Origin: Hevea brasiliensis | Taxonomy: Eukaryota > Streptophyta > Magnoliopsida > Malpighiales > Euphorbiaceae | NCBI RefSeq assembly: GCF_030052815.1 | Contig: NC_079495.1 | Span: 112,555,677-112,619,676, forward strand | Length of the DNA stretch: 64,000 nucleotides | Reading direction: 5' to 3' | Shown here: piece after piece, positions 14,230 to 25,559 of the stretch | How positions within the stretch are numbered: position 1 is the stretch's first letter | How the letters are laid out: each line of letters opens with the position of its first letter | Notes under the pieces: generated by a model | Databases searched by the model: none | What the model saw: the letters and a program-made list of their open reading frames with translations, nothing else | What the model was told of the DNA's origin: nothing | Program-made: the position numbers and the translations under genes

Positions 14230-15585
14230 TTGAATATGTACCTAATGTTATAAATAATTATTCTCATGAAAAGGGTTGGAGTGTTTGGTTCATTGGCTAG
14301 GTAGTAATAAGGGTTTCAAGAAAAATTAGGGACAAAAAGGCTCAAAGGGGTTTGCAAGGGTCAATTTTAATTAGGAAAAGGGCCAAAGGTTTAAAATGAA
14401 GAGATTTAAATCAAAGAATGCCTAATCATCTCTCTTTTCAAGTACAAGCTAGTATTTCGCCTTGAAAGGTTTAGAAAATTTGTTCTAGGATTGGTGAGAC
14501 ATCATTTGACTACCTTATATCCAATAACTCCCTCTAAACACTTCCATCTCCAAATGACTAGTTGGGTGGCTTTTTGGCTAAGAAGATATAGGCATGGGAT
14601 AGACACTTCAAAACCTTGCATCTCTTAGGAAACTTTCAATCCACAAACCCAACTAAAGGTAAGTCAAATCACTCTCATAGGTAGCTTTTCAATACTCAAG
14701 GGATTTGGCAAAAGATTTTAATGCATGATGCATGATTCCTAAAAATGAGTAATGCATTAACTAACTAAATGGAGGGAATCTATTTGTGTGCAATATGTAC
14801 AATTTCTAAGTAATGTATAATGTGTGTGTAAATGTGTAATGTATATGTATGTTTGTATGTATATGTAAAATATTTATGATATGTAAATGGAATGGGATGA
14901 GATGCTCTTATACTCAAAATGTGAAAACTGAAGCAAAAATCAAAATGCACACCCCCAAACTCAAAATTAGACATTGTCCTCAATGTCTCAAGCAATTTAT
15001 TATCAAAACTCAAAGCAAAAAGTAATTACCAGGAATTGTGAAATGTTAAGAGCAAAAAGAAAAGGTTACCTGGTATAGAGAAGATGAGAATTAAAGAGAT
15101 AATTGGAATGCATAAGTAGCATTGAGTTATGCGAGAATAAAGTGCTATCGAGCAGTGCATAAGTAGGGTGCATAAGCCGCGTGCTCGCATAAGTAGCAAT
15201 AAGGGCCGCACAGGCTATGCAGACATTTGCATAAGGATTCACACTGTGCAGTGCATAAGTGGCATAAAGGGTCGCATGTGCTATGCAAAATAATTGCATA
15301 AGGGAATTCACACTGTGGCAAGATATTCAAAAGTCACGCATGATGATGATTAGCAAGGAAAAATGTGCAACCACAATATACAAAACAGAATATATGGACA
15401 ATTATGCACAAAAGGGCAGTAAAGGCAGTGAAAATCAATGGAAAACTAATGTAATGGCCATCCAATAGAACTTTAAGAAACAAACTAATTCAAAACAAAC
15501 TAACAGAATTCAAAACAAACTATAATTGTTTGAACATATGTACAAAGAAAAAGTCCGACAAGTTTGAACAAAAGTAAAACAAAAA
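13357..15585 (-). other. E1 3' non-coding tail
   Basis: No coding sequence recognised. It holds a (TA)n run at 14192-14220, TG-rich patches near 14820-14870, and at 15100-15310 another cluster of GCATAAG/CTTATGC motifs like those of the hairpin array and LTR. Phrases such as CCCCCAAACTCAA recur at both ends of this tail. Confidence 0.7.
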
Positions 15586-17161
15586 CTAGTCTAGTTCTAT
15601 TGTTTTGCCCTTGTCCATAGATGTTGCTAAGGGGCTGGTTGCATCTGGCTGCTGTCGAAATGATGGTGCTGGAGGAGGTGATGGAGGTGGAGGTGGCATT
15701 CCCAGAAAAATCATGAGTTTCTTCATCATCTCCTTCAATTCTTTTTGCTTGTCCCTGGTTTCCATGACAAGGTCAAATAGGTGATCATGACGATCCTTGA
15801 GGATATCAAGACCAGTGTCAAGCTTCTTATCCACAAAGTATATATCATCACTAAGCCTTTCAAGATAGGTGAATAAGGCTTTAGTGTTGAATGGAGAGAG
15901 GTTAATTTGTAGGAGGTGGATGAGGTGAGAAGCTCTTTGGGTTGTCCTGTGTAGATTGAGGGGGTGGGGTAGGTTCAGGAGAGTGCTGTGGGACTGATGG
16001 GACAGGTTGGGCTTCTGGTTGTGTAGTGGGTTCAGTTTTTGCTGCTGGTTGTGCAATGTCAGAATGTGGCAAACTGAACCCTGTTTTGGATAGGTGTGCA
16101 GCATCAAAATATAAGGTGTCCACAAGTGCTGGTATTGGGTGCTCTTCAGGATTAAAACCAAAATGCTTGGCTATAATAGTTATGAGCCCACCCAAGACAA
16201 TGTCACCTATGGATTTTGTGGCAATATGCAACACATGCTCACAAAAGAAATAACCAGGAGAAACCTTGACCTTGTGGAAAGCACACCATAACATGAATAA
16301 TTCAGATTTCCCCACAGTACCAGAACTAGTCCCTCTGCCCAAAATAGTGCTAGCAATCAGCCTATGAATAAACCTAAGTGCGTGGTCAAGTATTTGAGAA
16401 GTTTTTGATCTGCCAGCAGAAAAAGTCTGAGGTTGGTTTGTGATAATTCTCCAAAATTAAGCAGCATTCCAAATACCCTTGTTTGCTACCTCTACCCCTG
16501 TATATGGCACTCTAAATAGCCCATCAATTGCAAAACCAAGAATACTATGAAATTAATCCAATGATAACTCTCTATTTTGCCCCAAACATCTAAATTTCAT
16601 AGTTGGCTTAAAATCTACATCATGCAATTTCAGGGTGGCAGAGAATGAGGAAATAAATTCCAAAACTAAAGCTGGGTAAACAATTTCTTGCTTGTGCACA
16701 AATTCCATCCAACCCATACCATCAAGATAGGCAACCACATTGTTAAATAAACCAAGTGACTGGAGAGAGTCCACAGAAATATACCTAGTGGGTTGCACCT
16801 TCCTTTCCTTAAGTCGTTTAAATGTTGCTTTGTGAGTTGCATCAGGAAGGGACCAAGGTAGTTTTGAGACCTGTGAGGTTGTTGACAATTGCTTTTTGCT
16901 GGAAGAGGGTGTGGAGGCTGAAGTTTTTGGCTTTTTGGGTGGAGGCTCTGACCTTGGGGTGGTGGGTGGTTCTTTGCGTTTTGAGAGAGGAGGTGCAGAG
17001 GCCATGGGTCGGGTGGATTTTGACCTGATTTTTCGTTTATACGTGGCTGTGGAGGGTGGTGGGGGTGTCTCTTGTGGAGGGGAATTAGGGTTAGGAGGTC
17101 GCATTGACAATGGTGAGACCTCGAGAGGAGAAGCTGGAGGGGAATGAGGAGGCGACTCCAT
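15586..17161 (-). pseudogene. E1 Athila-type ORF downstream of pol (envelope-position ORF), broken
   Basis: Minus-strand reading starts MESPPHSPPASPLEV at 17161. A Pro/Ser/Lys-rich basic N-terminal region (about residues 1-105) leads into a globular part with YISVDSLQSLGLF, and later RFIHRLIASTILGRG, ELFMLWCAFHKVKV and DIVLGGLITIIAKHFG. This matches in style the plant-only Athila ORF family (often annotated as Athila ORF-1, and called envelope-like because of its place after pol). The frame has stops at about 16553 and 16455, each one transition from a Gln codon, and shifts near 15900. The C-terminal part (15586-15900) has a probable coiled coil (about LERLSDDIYFVDKKLDTG) and a proline-rich end. 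I see no clear transmembrane segment. Function is unknown. Confidence 0.7.
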
Positions 17162-18806
17162 AGTTCCCGATGGTGAAGATGGAGAAGGTGAGGGGAAAAG
17201 AAAAATGCAAGAAGAGATTAGGGTTAAGGCGGCGGAAATAAGCGTGGAGAAGAAGGGAAAGAGGTAATGCCGGAATAAATGGGAGTGAACAGACGGTAGT
17301 GAACAGAAAAGTCGGGAGGTGGGAAAAATGGGAGTCGAAGAAAATTTTTGGATTTGGATATGTAAGACTGCATAAGGGGATTAATGGGTGTGCATAACTT
17401 ATGCACCCTGCTTATGCATGTTTCAACTTGTTTTGGACTTCAGAGAAATAGCTCATGCAAAAGTGCGTAAGTCATGCACTATCCTTATGCACTGTTCGGC
17501 AAGTTTTGACCTTCAGGGAGAGTGGTCATGCGGAAGTGCATAAGCTATGCACTCTGCTTATGCACTTTTCGGTGGGTTTTGGATTTCAGAGTTTCTGGTT
17601 ATGCAGAAGTGCATAAGTTATGCACTCTCCTTATGCACCTCTCGACAAGTTTTGGGATTTTTGGTTGGTGGTCATGCAGTTGTGCATAAGCTATGCACTC
17701 TGCTTATGCACTTTTCGGTGGGTTTTGTTTTTCAGGGTTTGTGGTCATGCAGAAGTGTATAAGCTATGCACCCTCCTTATGCAGGTTTCGGCAGATTTTG
17801 GTGTTTGGAAAATGTAGTCATGCAGTTGTGCATAAGCTATGCACTCTGCTTATGCACCTCTCGGTGAGCTTTTTGGGTGGAGGCTCTGACCTTGGGGTGG
17901 TGGGTGGTTCTTTGCGTTTTGAGAGAGGAGGTGCAGAGGCCATGGGTCGGGTGGATTTTGACCTGATTTTTCGTTTATACGTGGTTGTGGAGGGTGGTGG
18001 GGGTGTCTCTTGTGGAGGGGAATTAGGGTTAGGAGGTCGCATTGACAATGGTGAGACCTCGAGAGGAGAAGCTAGAGGGGAATGAGGAGGCGACTCCATA
18101 GTTCCCGATGGTGAAGATGGAGAAGGTGAGGGGAAAAGAAAAATGCAAGAAGAGATTAGGGTTAAGGCGGTGGAAATAAGCGTGGAAAAGAAGGGAAAGA
18201 GGTAATGCCGGAATAAATGGGAGTGAACAGACGGTAGTGAACAGAAAAGTCGGGAGGTGGGAAAAATGGGAGTCGAAGAAAATTTTTGGATTTGGATATG
18301 TAAGACTGCATAAGGGGATTAATGGGTGTGCATAACTTATGCACCCTACTTATGCATGTTTCGACTTGTTTTGGACTTCAGAGAAATAGCTCATGCAAAA
18401 GTGCGTAAGTCATGCACTGTCCTTATGCACTGTTCGGCAAGTTTTGACCTTCAGGGAGAGTGGTCATGCGGAAGTGCATAAGCTATGCACTCTGCTTATG
18501 CACTTTTCGGTGGGTTTTGGATTTCAGAGTTTCTGGTTATGCGGAAGTGCATAAGTTATGCACTCTCCTTATGCACCTCTCGACAAGTTTTGGGATTTTT
18601 GGTTGGTGGTCGTGCAGTTGTGCATAAGCTATGCACTCTGCTTATGCACTTTTCGGTGGGTTTTGTTTTTCAGGGTTTGTGGTCATGCAGAAGTGCATAA
18701 GCTATGCACCCTCCTTATGCAGGTTTCGGCAGATTTTGGTGTTTGGAAAATGTAGTCATGTAGTTGTGCATAAGCTATGCACTCTGCTTATGCACCTCTC
18801 GGTGAG
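16931..18806. repeat. 938-bp perfect-length tandem duplication
   Basis: 16931-17868 is repeated at 17869-18806 with only a few substitutions. Each copy holds the 5' end of the downstream ORF, its presumed leader and about seven 73-bp hairpin units. In the element's direction, copy 17869-18806 comes first; its ORF start (minus strand from 18099) runs out of the duplication into hairpin repeats instead of the rest of the ORF. Confidence 0.95.
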
Positions 18807-19100
18807 TTTTGGATTTCAGAGTTTCTGGTTATGCGGAAGTGCATAAGTCATGCACCCTCCTTATGCAGACTTCGGCAGAGAGAGAAAATGCAGGATTTGA
18901 AGTCATGCAAATGTGCATAAGTTATGCACCTTGCTTATGCACTTCTCAGCAAGTTTGAAATTTGACAAAATGTGGCTATGCAGAGTTGCATAAGCTATGC
19001 AGTCTCCTTATGCAGTTTGCAACAGGGATGAAAATGGCAAGAATTGTGGTTATGCAGGATTGCATAAGCTATGCAGTTGCTTATGCACAATTGAACAAGA
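17347..19100 (-). repeat. 73-bp hairpin tandem array in E1
   Basis: Units repeat every 73 bp (for example GTGCATAAG at 17536, 17609, 17682 and 17828, with a variant at 17755). Each carries GTGCATAAG, then CTATGCAC, then CTTATGCAC. The outer 9-bp arms are perfect complements; the inner TGCATA/TATGCA pair can form a competing hairpin. The array is interrupted at 17869-18330 by the duplicated ORF start. Shared with the LTRs of this family, so it is a property of the element. Not CRISPR: there are no unique spacers and the host is a plant. Confidence 0.92.
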
Positions 19101-19865
19101 TTAAGATTGCAATGGAACATGATTTGCAAGTGTGAAAAATACCTTAGAATGAAGAAATATAATTCTATTAAGCATAAATCATGAGAAATTATCACCAAAA
19201 ATACATCAATATATATACAAAATCCATTAAAATTACATCACACATGCTTGTAAAAGTGAATCCTGCATAAAAGGCATTTGTGACCCATGCCATTTTGACT
19301 CAAATTCTGCAAATCAACATTTAGCACATTAAAACTCAATAAAATCTGCATAAAGTTGCATTTATCTACAAATGATGAAATCCCCAAGGCATGCCAAGAA
19401 AATGCAGCATGTTCATCTTAAATCTCACACCCCAAATAAACTCAAAACTACAACATTGACTCACTTACCACCATATTAACATTATAAGCACAAATATTAA
19501 AAAGTTACATACCCAACCTCACCAAGAACATGAGTAATCTGCTGCAGACACCCTCTTTGCTGCAGAATGTCATTTTTCCTCTCTGCATAAACTAGATAGC
19601 AGCCCCTGCACAGGTTATGTAGCAAAAACCTATCAGTTTTTGGGAAAGTTTGAAGGACAAAATTTTCAAGTTAAGAATCACTCCCCAGCAGTTCACCAAC
19701 CTTCCTCCATTGAAATACATCTACAAGGGACAAGATTCAACAATGTAAAAAATGGAATTTGGGGAGATTTAAGATAAAAACAAAAACAATGAAAATAAAA
19801 GTAAATCAACAAAAAGGAAAATAAAAGAGCTTGGGATGCCTCCCAAGAGGGCTAATTTATAGTCC
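19101..19865 (-). other. E1 spacer between integrase and hairpin array
   Basis: No coding region recognised. AT-rich, with further TGCATAA-type words near 19264 and 19584 that look like decayed hairpin units. Confidence 0.6.
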
Positions 19866-21080
19866 TTAGCTGGACTTTTCATGAATTTCACTGAAAAGAG
19901 GTGAGGTATTGGAGAGCTTGTAACAGCTTGCTCCCTTTATTGGGTCTCCAGTTATATAATGCTTCAATCTATGCCCATTGACCTTAAAATTCCTAGATTT
20001 TTCACTCCAAATTTCAATTGCTCCATAAGGGAAAACCTTAGAAACTCTATATGGGCCAGTCCACCTTGATTTAAGTTTTTCAGGGAACAATTTCAATCTT
20101 GAGTTGAACAATAAAACTGAATCACCTTCTTTGAATTCCTTTTTTCTAAGATGCTTATCATGCCAAACTTTAGTTCTTTCTTTGTAAATACGGGCACTTT
20201 CATAAGCATCCATCCTCAATTCTTCAAGCTCATTAAGTTGCAATAGTCTCTTTTCACCAGCTTGCTTAAGATCAAAATTCAAGGTCTGAATGGCCCAATA
20301 TGCTCTATGTTCTAGCTCCACAGGTAAATGACAAGACTTACCATACACCAACCTAAATGGAGTAGTTCTTATAGGGGTTTTGTAAGCAGTCCTATATGCC
20401 CATAAAGCATCATCTAGTTTGATAGACCAATCTTTCCGAGAATTGCTCACTGTTTTCTCCAAGATATGTTTGAGTTCTCTGTTAGAAATTTCAACTTGTC
20501 CTGAAGTTTGAGGGTGGTATGGGGTAGCTATCTTGTGCACTACACCATGCTTCCTCATTAAGCTCTCAAATTGCTTATTACAAAAATGTGAACCACCATC
20601 ACTAATTATAGCCCTAGGAGCTCCAAATCTACTCAAGACAAATTTTTTCAAGAATTTCACTACCACTCTAGCATCATTAGTTAGAGTTGCAATAGCTTCC
20701 ACCCATTTTGACACATAGTCGACTCCAACTAGAATGTATTTATTACCAAATGAAGGAGGAAATGGCCCCATAAAATCTATTCCCCAGACATCAAATAATT
20801 CTACTTCAAGAATACCATTTAGGGGCATTTGATCTCTTTTTGACAGATTTCCACTCCTTTGTCATTTATCACATTCCAACACAAATTTCCTCACATCCTT
20901 AAAAAGATTTGGCCAAAAGAAACCAGCTTGCAAAATTTTACTAGCTGTTTTAGAGATTCCAAAATGTCCTCCATAATCAGAAGCATGACAATGATGCATA
21001 ATACTATGTGTCTCCTCATCAGGAACACATCTCCTTATTAAACCATCACAGCATCTCCTAAAGAGTAAAGGATCCCCCAT
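19866..21080 (-). pseudogene. E1 integrase
   Basis: The minus strand encodes an integrase: an N-terminal zinc-binding part at 21080-20862 (H and C residues around HHCHASDYGGHFG and KFVLECDK, then a stop where the last conserved Cys should be), followed at 20828-19866 by the catalytic core and C-terminal domain. The core has the three acidic residues in their usual settings: [18 protein letters not shown] and [20 protein letters not shown] and [16 protein letters not shown] are typical of plant Ty3/gypsy. The C-terminal part holds [18 protein letters not shown]. It would join element cDNA to host DNA. The 320-codon core piece is uninterrupted; breaks lie upstream. Confidence 0.93.
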
Positions 21081-21751
21081 CTATAAAATTTTACCTCATG
21101 CAAAAACTTTTTCTTTTGTTGCCATGTCATACCTAGAGGTAAAACTCCACAAGATAGATAATTCACAAAGTCTGCATACCAAGGTAGTTTAGCAACAAGA
21201 GAGAAAAGTTGTTCATCCAAGAAAAACTCATCAATAGGGATTTCATCCAATTCTTCATCATCCAATTTCAACCTACTAAGATTATCAGCAACTACATTTT
21301 CAGCTCCCTTCTTATCTCTAATCTCCAAGTCAAACTCTAGTAGCATCAGAATCCACCTAATGAGCCTAGGTTTAGCCTCCTTTTACTGAGCAACACCGAT
21401 GGTGCATGATCTGAAAATATAACCACCTTTGAGTCAATTATGTAAGGTCCGAACTTTTCCAATGCAAAGACAATTGCTAAAAATTCCTTTTCGCTTGTTG
21501 CATAATTTGTTTGAGCCTCATCCAAAGGTTCTACTAGCATAATAAATAGCATAAGCCTTTTTGTCCTTTCTTTGACCAAGAACAGCTCCAATTGCATAGT
21601 TGCTAGCATCACACATAATTTCAAAAGGTAGGCTCCAATCAGGTGGTTGCATGATCGGTGCAGTGATAAGAGCTTGCTTCAACCTGCAAAAGGCATCCAA
21701 ACAATCTTGATCAAATACAAATGGTGTGTCATTAATTAACAAATTAGACAA
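21038..21751 (-). pseudogene. E1 RNase H and linker region, frameshifted
   Basis: Pieces in alternating frames: 21751-21518 has the connection and the RNase H start (MCDASNYAIGAVLGQRKD), 21624-21346 continues with YATSEKEFLAIVFALEKF and VIFSDHA, and 21346-21038 ends with [12 protein letters not shown], the usual end of plant Ty3/gypsy RNase H, and the linker to integrase. At least three frame changes occur, so no active RNase H could be made from this copy. Confidence 0.9.
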
Positions 21752-21807
21752 AGGTTTGGCTATTTTAGAAATATCCTTGATAAAGCGTCAGAGAACCCAA
21801 AGATGTC

Positions 21808-22549
21808 CTAGAAAACTTGAATTCCCTTGACATTGGTAGGAGGAGCCATCTTCTCTATCACTTCAACCTTGGCTTTATCAACCTCTATTCCTCTGTTAGA
21901 CACCAAATGTCCAAGCACTATCCCTTCCTGAACCATGAAATGACACTTTTCCCAGTTTAACACAAGGTCGATCCGCACATGTTTGTAAAACTTTAGAAAG
22001 GTTAGCCAAGCATATGTCAAATGAAGATCCATAAACAGAAAAATCATCCATAAAAACCTCCATTATATCTTCAATGAAATCTGAGAAGATTGCCATCATG
22101 CACCTTTGAAAAGTGGCTGGTGCATTACACAACCCAAATGGCATCCTCCTATAAGCAAAGGTTCCATATGGACAAGTGAAAGTGGTTTTCTCTTGATCAT
22201 TTGGATGGATAGGGATTTGAAAAAAACCTGAGTATCCATCTAAATAGCAAAAATAAGAATGCCTAGCCAGTCTTTCTAACATTTGATCAATGAAGGGAAG
22301 TGGAAAATGGTCTTTTCTAGTGGCAATGTTTAGTTTTCTATAATCTATGCACATTCGCTAACTAGTTACTGTTCTTGTGGGAATTAATTCATTATTTTCA
22401 TTTTTGACCACTGTCATTCCACCCTTTTTTGGGACAACATGTACTGGGCTCACCCAAGTACTGTCTGAGATAGGATATATGATCCCTGCATCAAGTAACT
22501 TCAAAATTTCCTTTTTAACAACTTCTTTCATATTTGGGTTCAACCTTCT
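21808..22549 (-). pseudogene. E1 reverse transcriptase
   Basis: The minus strand encodes the RT palm and fingers: KEILKLLDAGIIYPISDSTW and VSPVHVVPKKGG, a stop at about 22355 (a Trp codon in relatives), then MCIDYRKLN, LDGYSGFFQIPIHP, MPFGLCNAPATFQRCM and the catalytic FMDDFSVYG. The frame changes near 22040 and continues as LVLNWEKCHFMVQEGIVLGH. Both active-site Asp residues are present. Gag, protease and this part of RT share one reading frame, as expected for a single Gag-Pol polyprotein. Confidence 0.94.
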
Positions 22550-23683
22550 CTAATGTTCAATAGATGGCTTACAATTTTCTTCCAAAATAATTTTGTGCAT
22601 GCAAAAGTGTGGGCTTATTCCCTTAATGTCATCTATGGTATATCCTAAAACTTTTCTGAATTGCCTCAACACTCTTAACAACTTATCAGCCTCTAAAGTA
22701 CTCAAGTTTGCATTTACAATTACTGGATAAGTGTTATTAGTGCCAAGAAATTCATACCTGAGCTGAGAAGGAAGTTGCTTAAGTTCTACCTTAGGTACAT
22801 CTTCTTCCTTGAATGATGGTTGCTTAGATTCTACTTTTTCCTTTTGTGTGAGTTGAAAGACTGAAGCAAAAATGAATGGTGGACTTCCCTCTAGATGTTG
22901 AGCATATGCAGCCACATGAGGGTTGTCATAGTCCATGCCTCCTCCATGAACCAAACAATTTTCAAGTGGATCTTCTGGATATCTTTTTCTGAAGTGTTCT
23001 TCAACCAGCTCATCAATGATATCAACTCTTAAGCAAGTATCAGCTTCAGAATGATGTTTCTTCATAGTGTTATTAATGTTGAAAACCAATTGATCTTCAC
23101 CAACTCTAAGAGTCAATTTTTCTCCCTTAACATCAATCAATGCCCCTGCTGTAGCTAGAAAGGGTCTTCCCAAGATGATTGGGATATTAGAATCCTCTTC
23201 CATGTCCAAGATGACAAAGTCAACAGGTATATAAAACTTCCCAACCTTCAGAGGCACGTTCTCCAAAATCCCTTCAGGATACTTAATTGATCTGTCAGCT
23301 AGCTGAAGAGAAATGTGGGTTGGCTTAAGATCTCCCATATTGAGCTTCTCATAAATGGAAAGGGGCATAAGGCTAACACTAGCCCCTAAATCACATAAAG
23401 CTTTTGTAGAACAAGATTCCCCAATGTGGCATGGAATTGAAAAACTCTCTGGGTCCTTGAGTTTTGGAGGAAGTTTCCTTTGGAGGATAGCACTACATTC
23501 TTCTGTCAAAGCTACAGTCTCATGGTCTTCAAGTCTCCTCTTATTTGAGAGAATCTCTTTTAAGAATTTTGCATAAGAGGGCATTTGTGAAAGAGCATCA
23601 ACAAAAGGCACATTGATGTAAAGCTTCTTCAAGACCTCTAAAAACTTCCCAAATTGCTTATCAAGCTTGGCCTTTTGAAATCT
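22550..23683 (-). pseudogene. E1 protease and linker region of Pol
   Basis: In the same frame as gag, directly after its stop. It starts with RFQKAKLDKQFGKFLEVLKK and contains the aspartic protease motif ALCDLGASVSLMP, with the later IPIILGRPFLATAGALIDV flap and end. It stops at about 22550 at a TAG where relatives have Gln before RRLNPNMKE. The protease would process the polyprotein. The motif has DLGAS, the Athila version of D-S/T-G. Confidence 0.92.
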
Positions 23684-25423
23684 TTATGGAAAGGGAAGTT
23701 GTGGCTTGTAAGGCTCTGGAGGTATATACTTCTCTTCCTTCTCTTCAACCTCCTCTTTACCTTTTTCTGCGCTCTCTTGTTTTTCACTCTCATCAGTTTC
23801 TTTCTCATTTTCTCTCTTCTCACTATTTTCACTTTTCTCATTTTTTTCACTCTTCTCATTATTTACAACTTTCCCACTTCTTAAAGTAATAGCTTGACAC
23901 TGCTCTCTTGGGTTTTCTGGTTGACTTGGAAGTTTTTCAAAAGACTTGGTACCTGAGAAAGATGCTTGTTGTGCAATCTGATTTTCCAGCATTCTGTTAT
24001 GTGTCTGCATCTGTTCTAGCCTTGCTTTCATCTCTCTTATCTCCTCATCATGCTTAGTTTGGTTAGCAAGAATCTGTTGTAATAAAGCTTCTGTGGTGGG
24101 ACTTTGTTCTTGCTGTTTTGGTGGAGGGTTCATATTTTTCTGCTGAAAATTAGGCAATGGTTGCCTATTTTGCTGATATGGAATTCCTTGTTGCTGTTGT
24201 GGTTGAAAATTCTGATTTGAGACTTGACTTTGCTGATTTCCCCATGAAAAGTTAGGATGATTCCTCCAAGTTGGATTATAAGTTTGAGAGTAAGGATTCC
24301 CCATTTGTTTGTTTCCATAATTACCAACATATGCTGCTTGCTCTCCATAGTCTACTCCACAGCTGGTAGTTCCCTCTACATAAGCAACTTGTTGTGAACT
24401 TCCAGATGATGATGATGAACTAACCAACATACTCAAATCTTCCATCTTCTTAGCCAAAACATTTGTAAGTGCATCAAACTTTGCATTAATCATGTTGAAT
24501 GGATCAAGATCATACATTCCAGCAGCTTGCCTTTTTTGAGATGGAGCTGGTCCTCTTGGACTACTCCAAAGATGAGTATTCTTTGCAATTTTCTCCAATA
24601 GCTCATAAGCTTCATCTTCATGCTTCATAATAAATTCTCCTCCTATTTGAGCATCAATAATCCCTCTAATTGTAGGAGTAACATTTGTGTAAAAATTTTG
24701 GTTTATCATCCATTTCGGAATGGCATGATGTGGGCATTGTCTCTCTAATTCCTTCCATCTCATCCATGACTCATATAGAGTTTCATCTTCTCTTGGTCTG
24801 AAAGCTGTCATTTGATTCCTCAACTTTTGAGTTTTTCCAGGTGGAAAATATTGTGCAAGAAATGCATCAGTGAGTTGCTCCCAATTTGTAATGGAGTTGT
24901 GAGGTAAAGAATCAAGCCAATCCAATGCTCTATCTTTCAAAGAGAATGGGAATAGCTTCAATCTTGTTGCATCATCAGACACTCCAGGTTGTTTTTGCAT
25001 GTCACAGATCATAGCAAACTTCTTCAGATGTGTTTGTGTATTTTCAGAAGGATGTCCTCCGAATTGAGAATTCTGAATCATTTGAAGAACTCTAAAATCC
25101 ATCTTGTAACTATTTGCATCAATTCTTGGTCTTGCTATGCTCTCTCTCAAGTCATCAAAACGAGGAAAAGCATGATCCATCATACTTCCCCTAGGCACAT
25201 TAGCATTTACAACTTCTTCACCTTGGGCTGCATTTTCATTGTTTCGATCATTTCCAGCATTACCACCAATTCTAACTCTTTCATCAGCCATGTTTGCTTC
25301 TAATTCAGTTTCTCTCAAAGATTCTTTTCTTTTCCTGGTTTCTTTCTTGTTGGCTTTACAAAATTTCTCAATTTCAGGATTGAACAATAAAAATGTGTCA
25401 CTTGTGCTTCTAGCTCTTCTCAT
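23684..25423 (-). pseudogene. E1 gag
   Basis: A 579-codon reading frame from ATG at 25423. Residues about 120-270 carry the plant retrotransposon gag domain (LKLFPFSLKDRALDWLDSLP, FLAQYFPPGKTQKLRNQM, ETLYESWMRWKELERQCPHH). It continues with a Gln/Asn-rich stretch, a probable coiled coil (about residues 470-500, EEIREMKARLEQMQTHNRML) and a Glu/Lys-rich tail. No CCHC zinc knuckle is visible, as in other Athila gags. It ends in TAA after PYKPQLPFP; relatives read Gln there and continue into protease, so this stop looks like a C-to-T change. Otherwise uninterrupted. Confidence 0.93.
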
Positions 25424-25535
25424 AAAAGATTAAAAGTACCTGAAAAAGAACAAACAAACACAAAAGATGAAAAGATAACAAAGATAAAACTATAAACAAC
25501 TACAATAATCAAGAATTCAATTTTAAACAAACAAC

Positions 25536-25553
25536 TCCCCGGCAACGACGCCA
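25536..25553 (-). promoter_or_regulatory. E1 primer-binding site (tRNA-Asp type)
   Basis: Minus strand TGGCGTCGTTGCCGGGGA, complementary to the 3' end of plant tRNA-Asp with one mismatch. It lies six bases inside the 5' LTR, the usual Athila arrangement. Confidence 0.85.
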
Positions 25554-25559
25554 AAAACT

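Noticed and set aside
17547..18846. Overlapping + strand reading frames encoding repeated MHSAYALF-type peptides
   Set aside because: They are translations of the hairpin tandem array on the antisense strand of E1, with codon content set by the repeat.
17347..19100. Regular 73-bp repeats resembling a CRISPR array
   Set aside because: The whole 73-bp unit is repeated with no unique spacers, it lies inside a plant retrotransposon, and related motifs occur in the element's LTRs.
23654..23889. + strand hydrophobic frames opposite the gag tail
   Set aside because: Antisense of the Glu/Lys-rich gag tail, which always yields Phe/Leu/Ser-rich frames.
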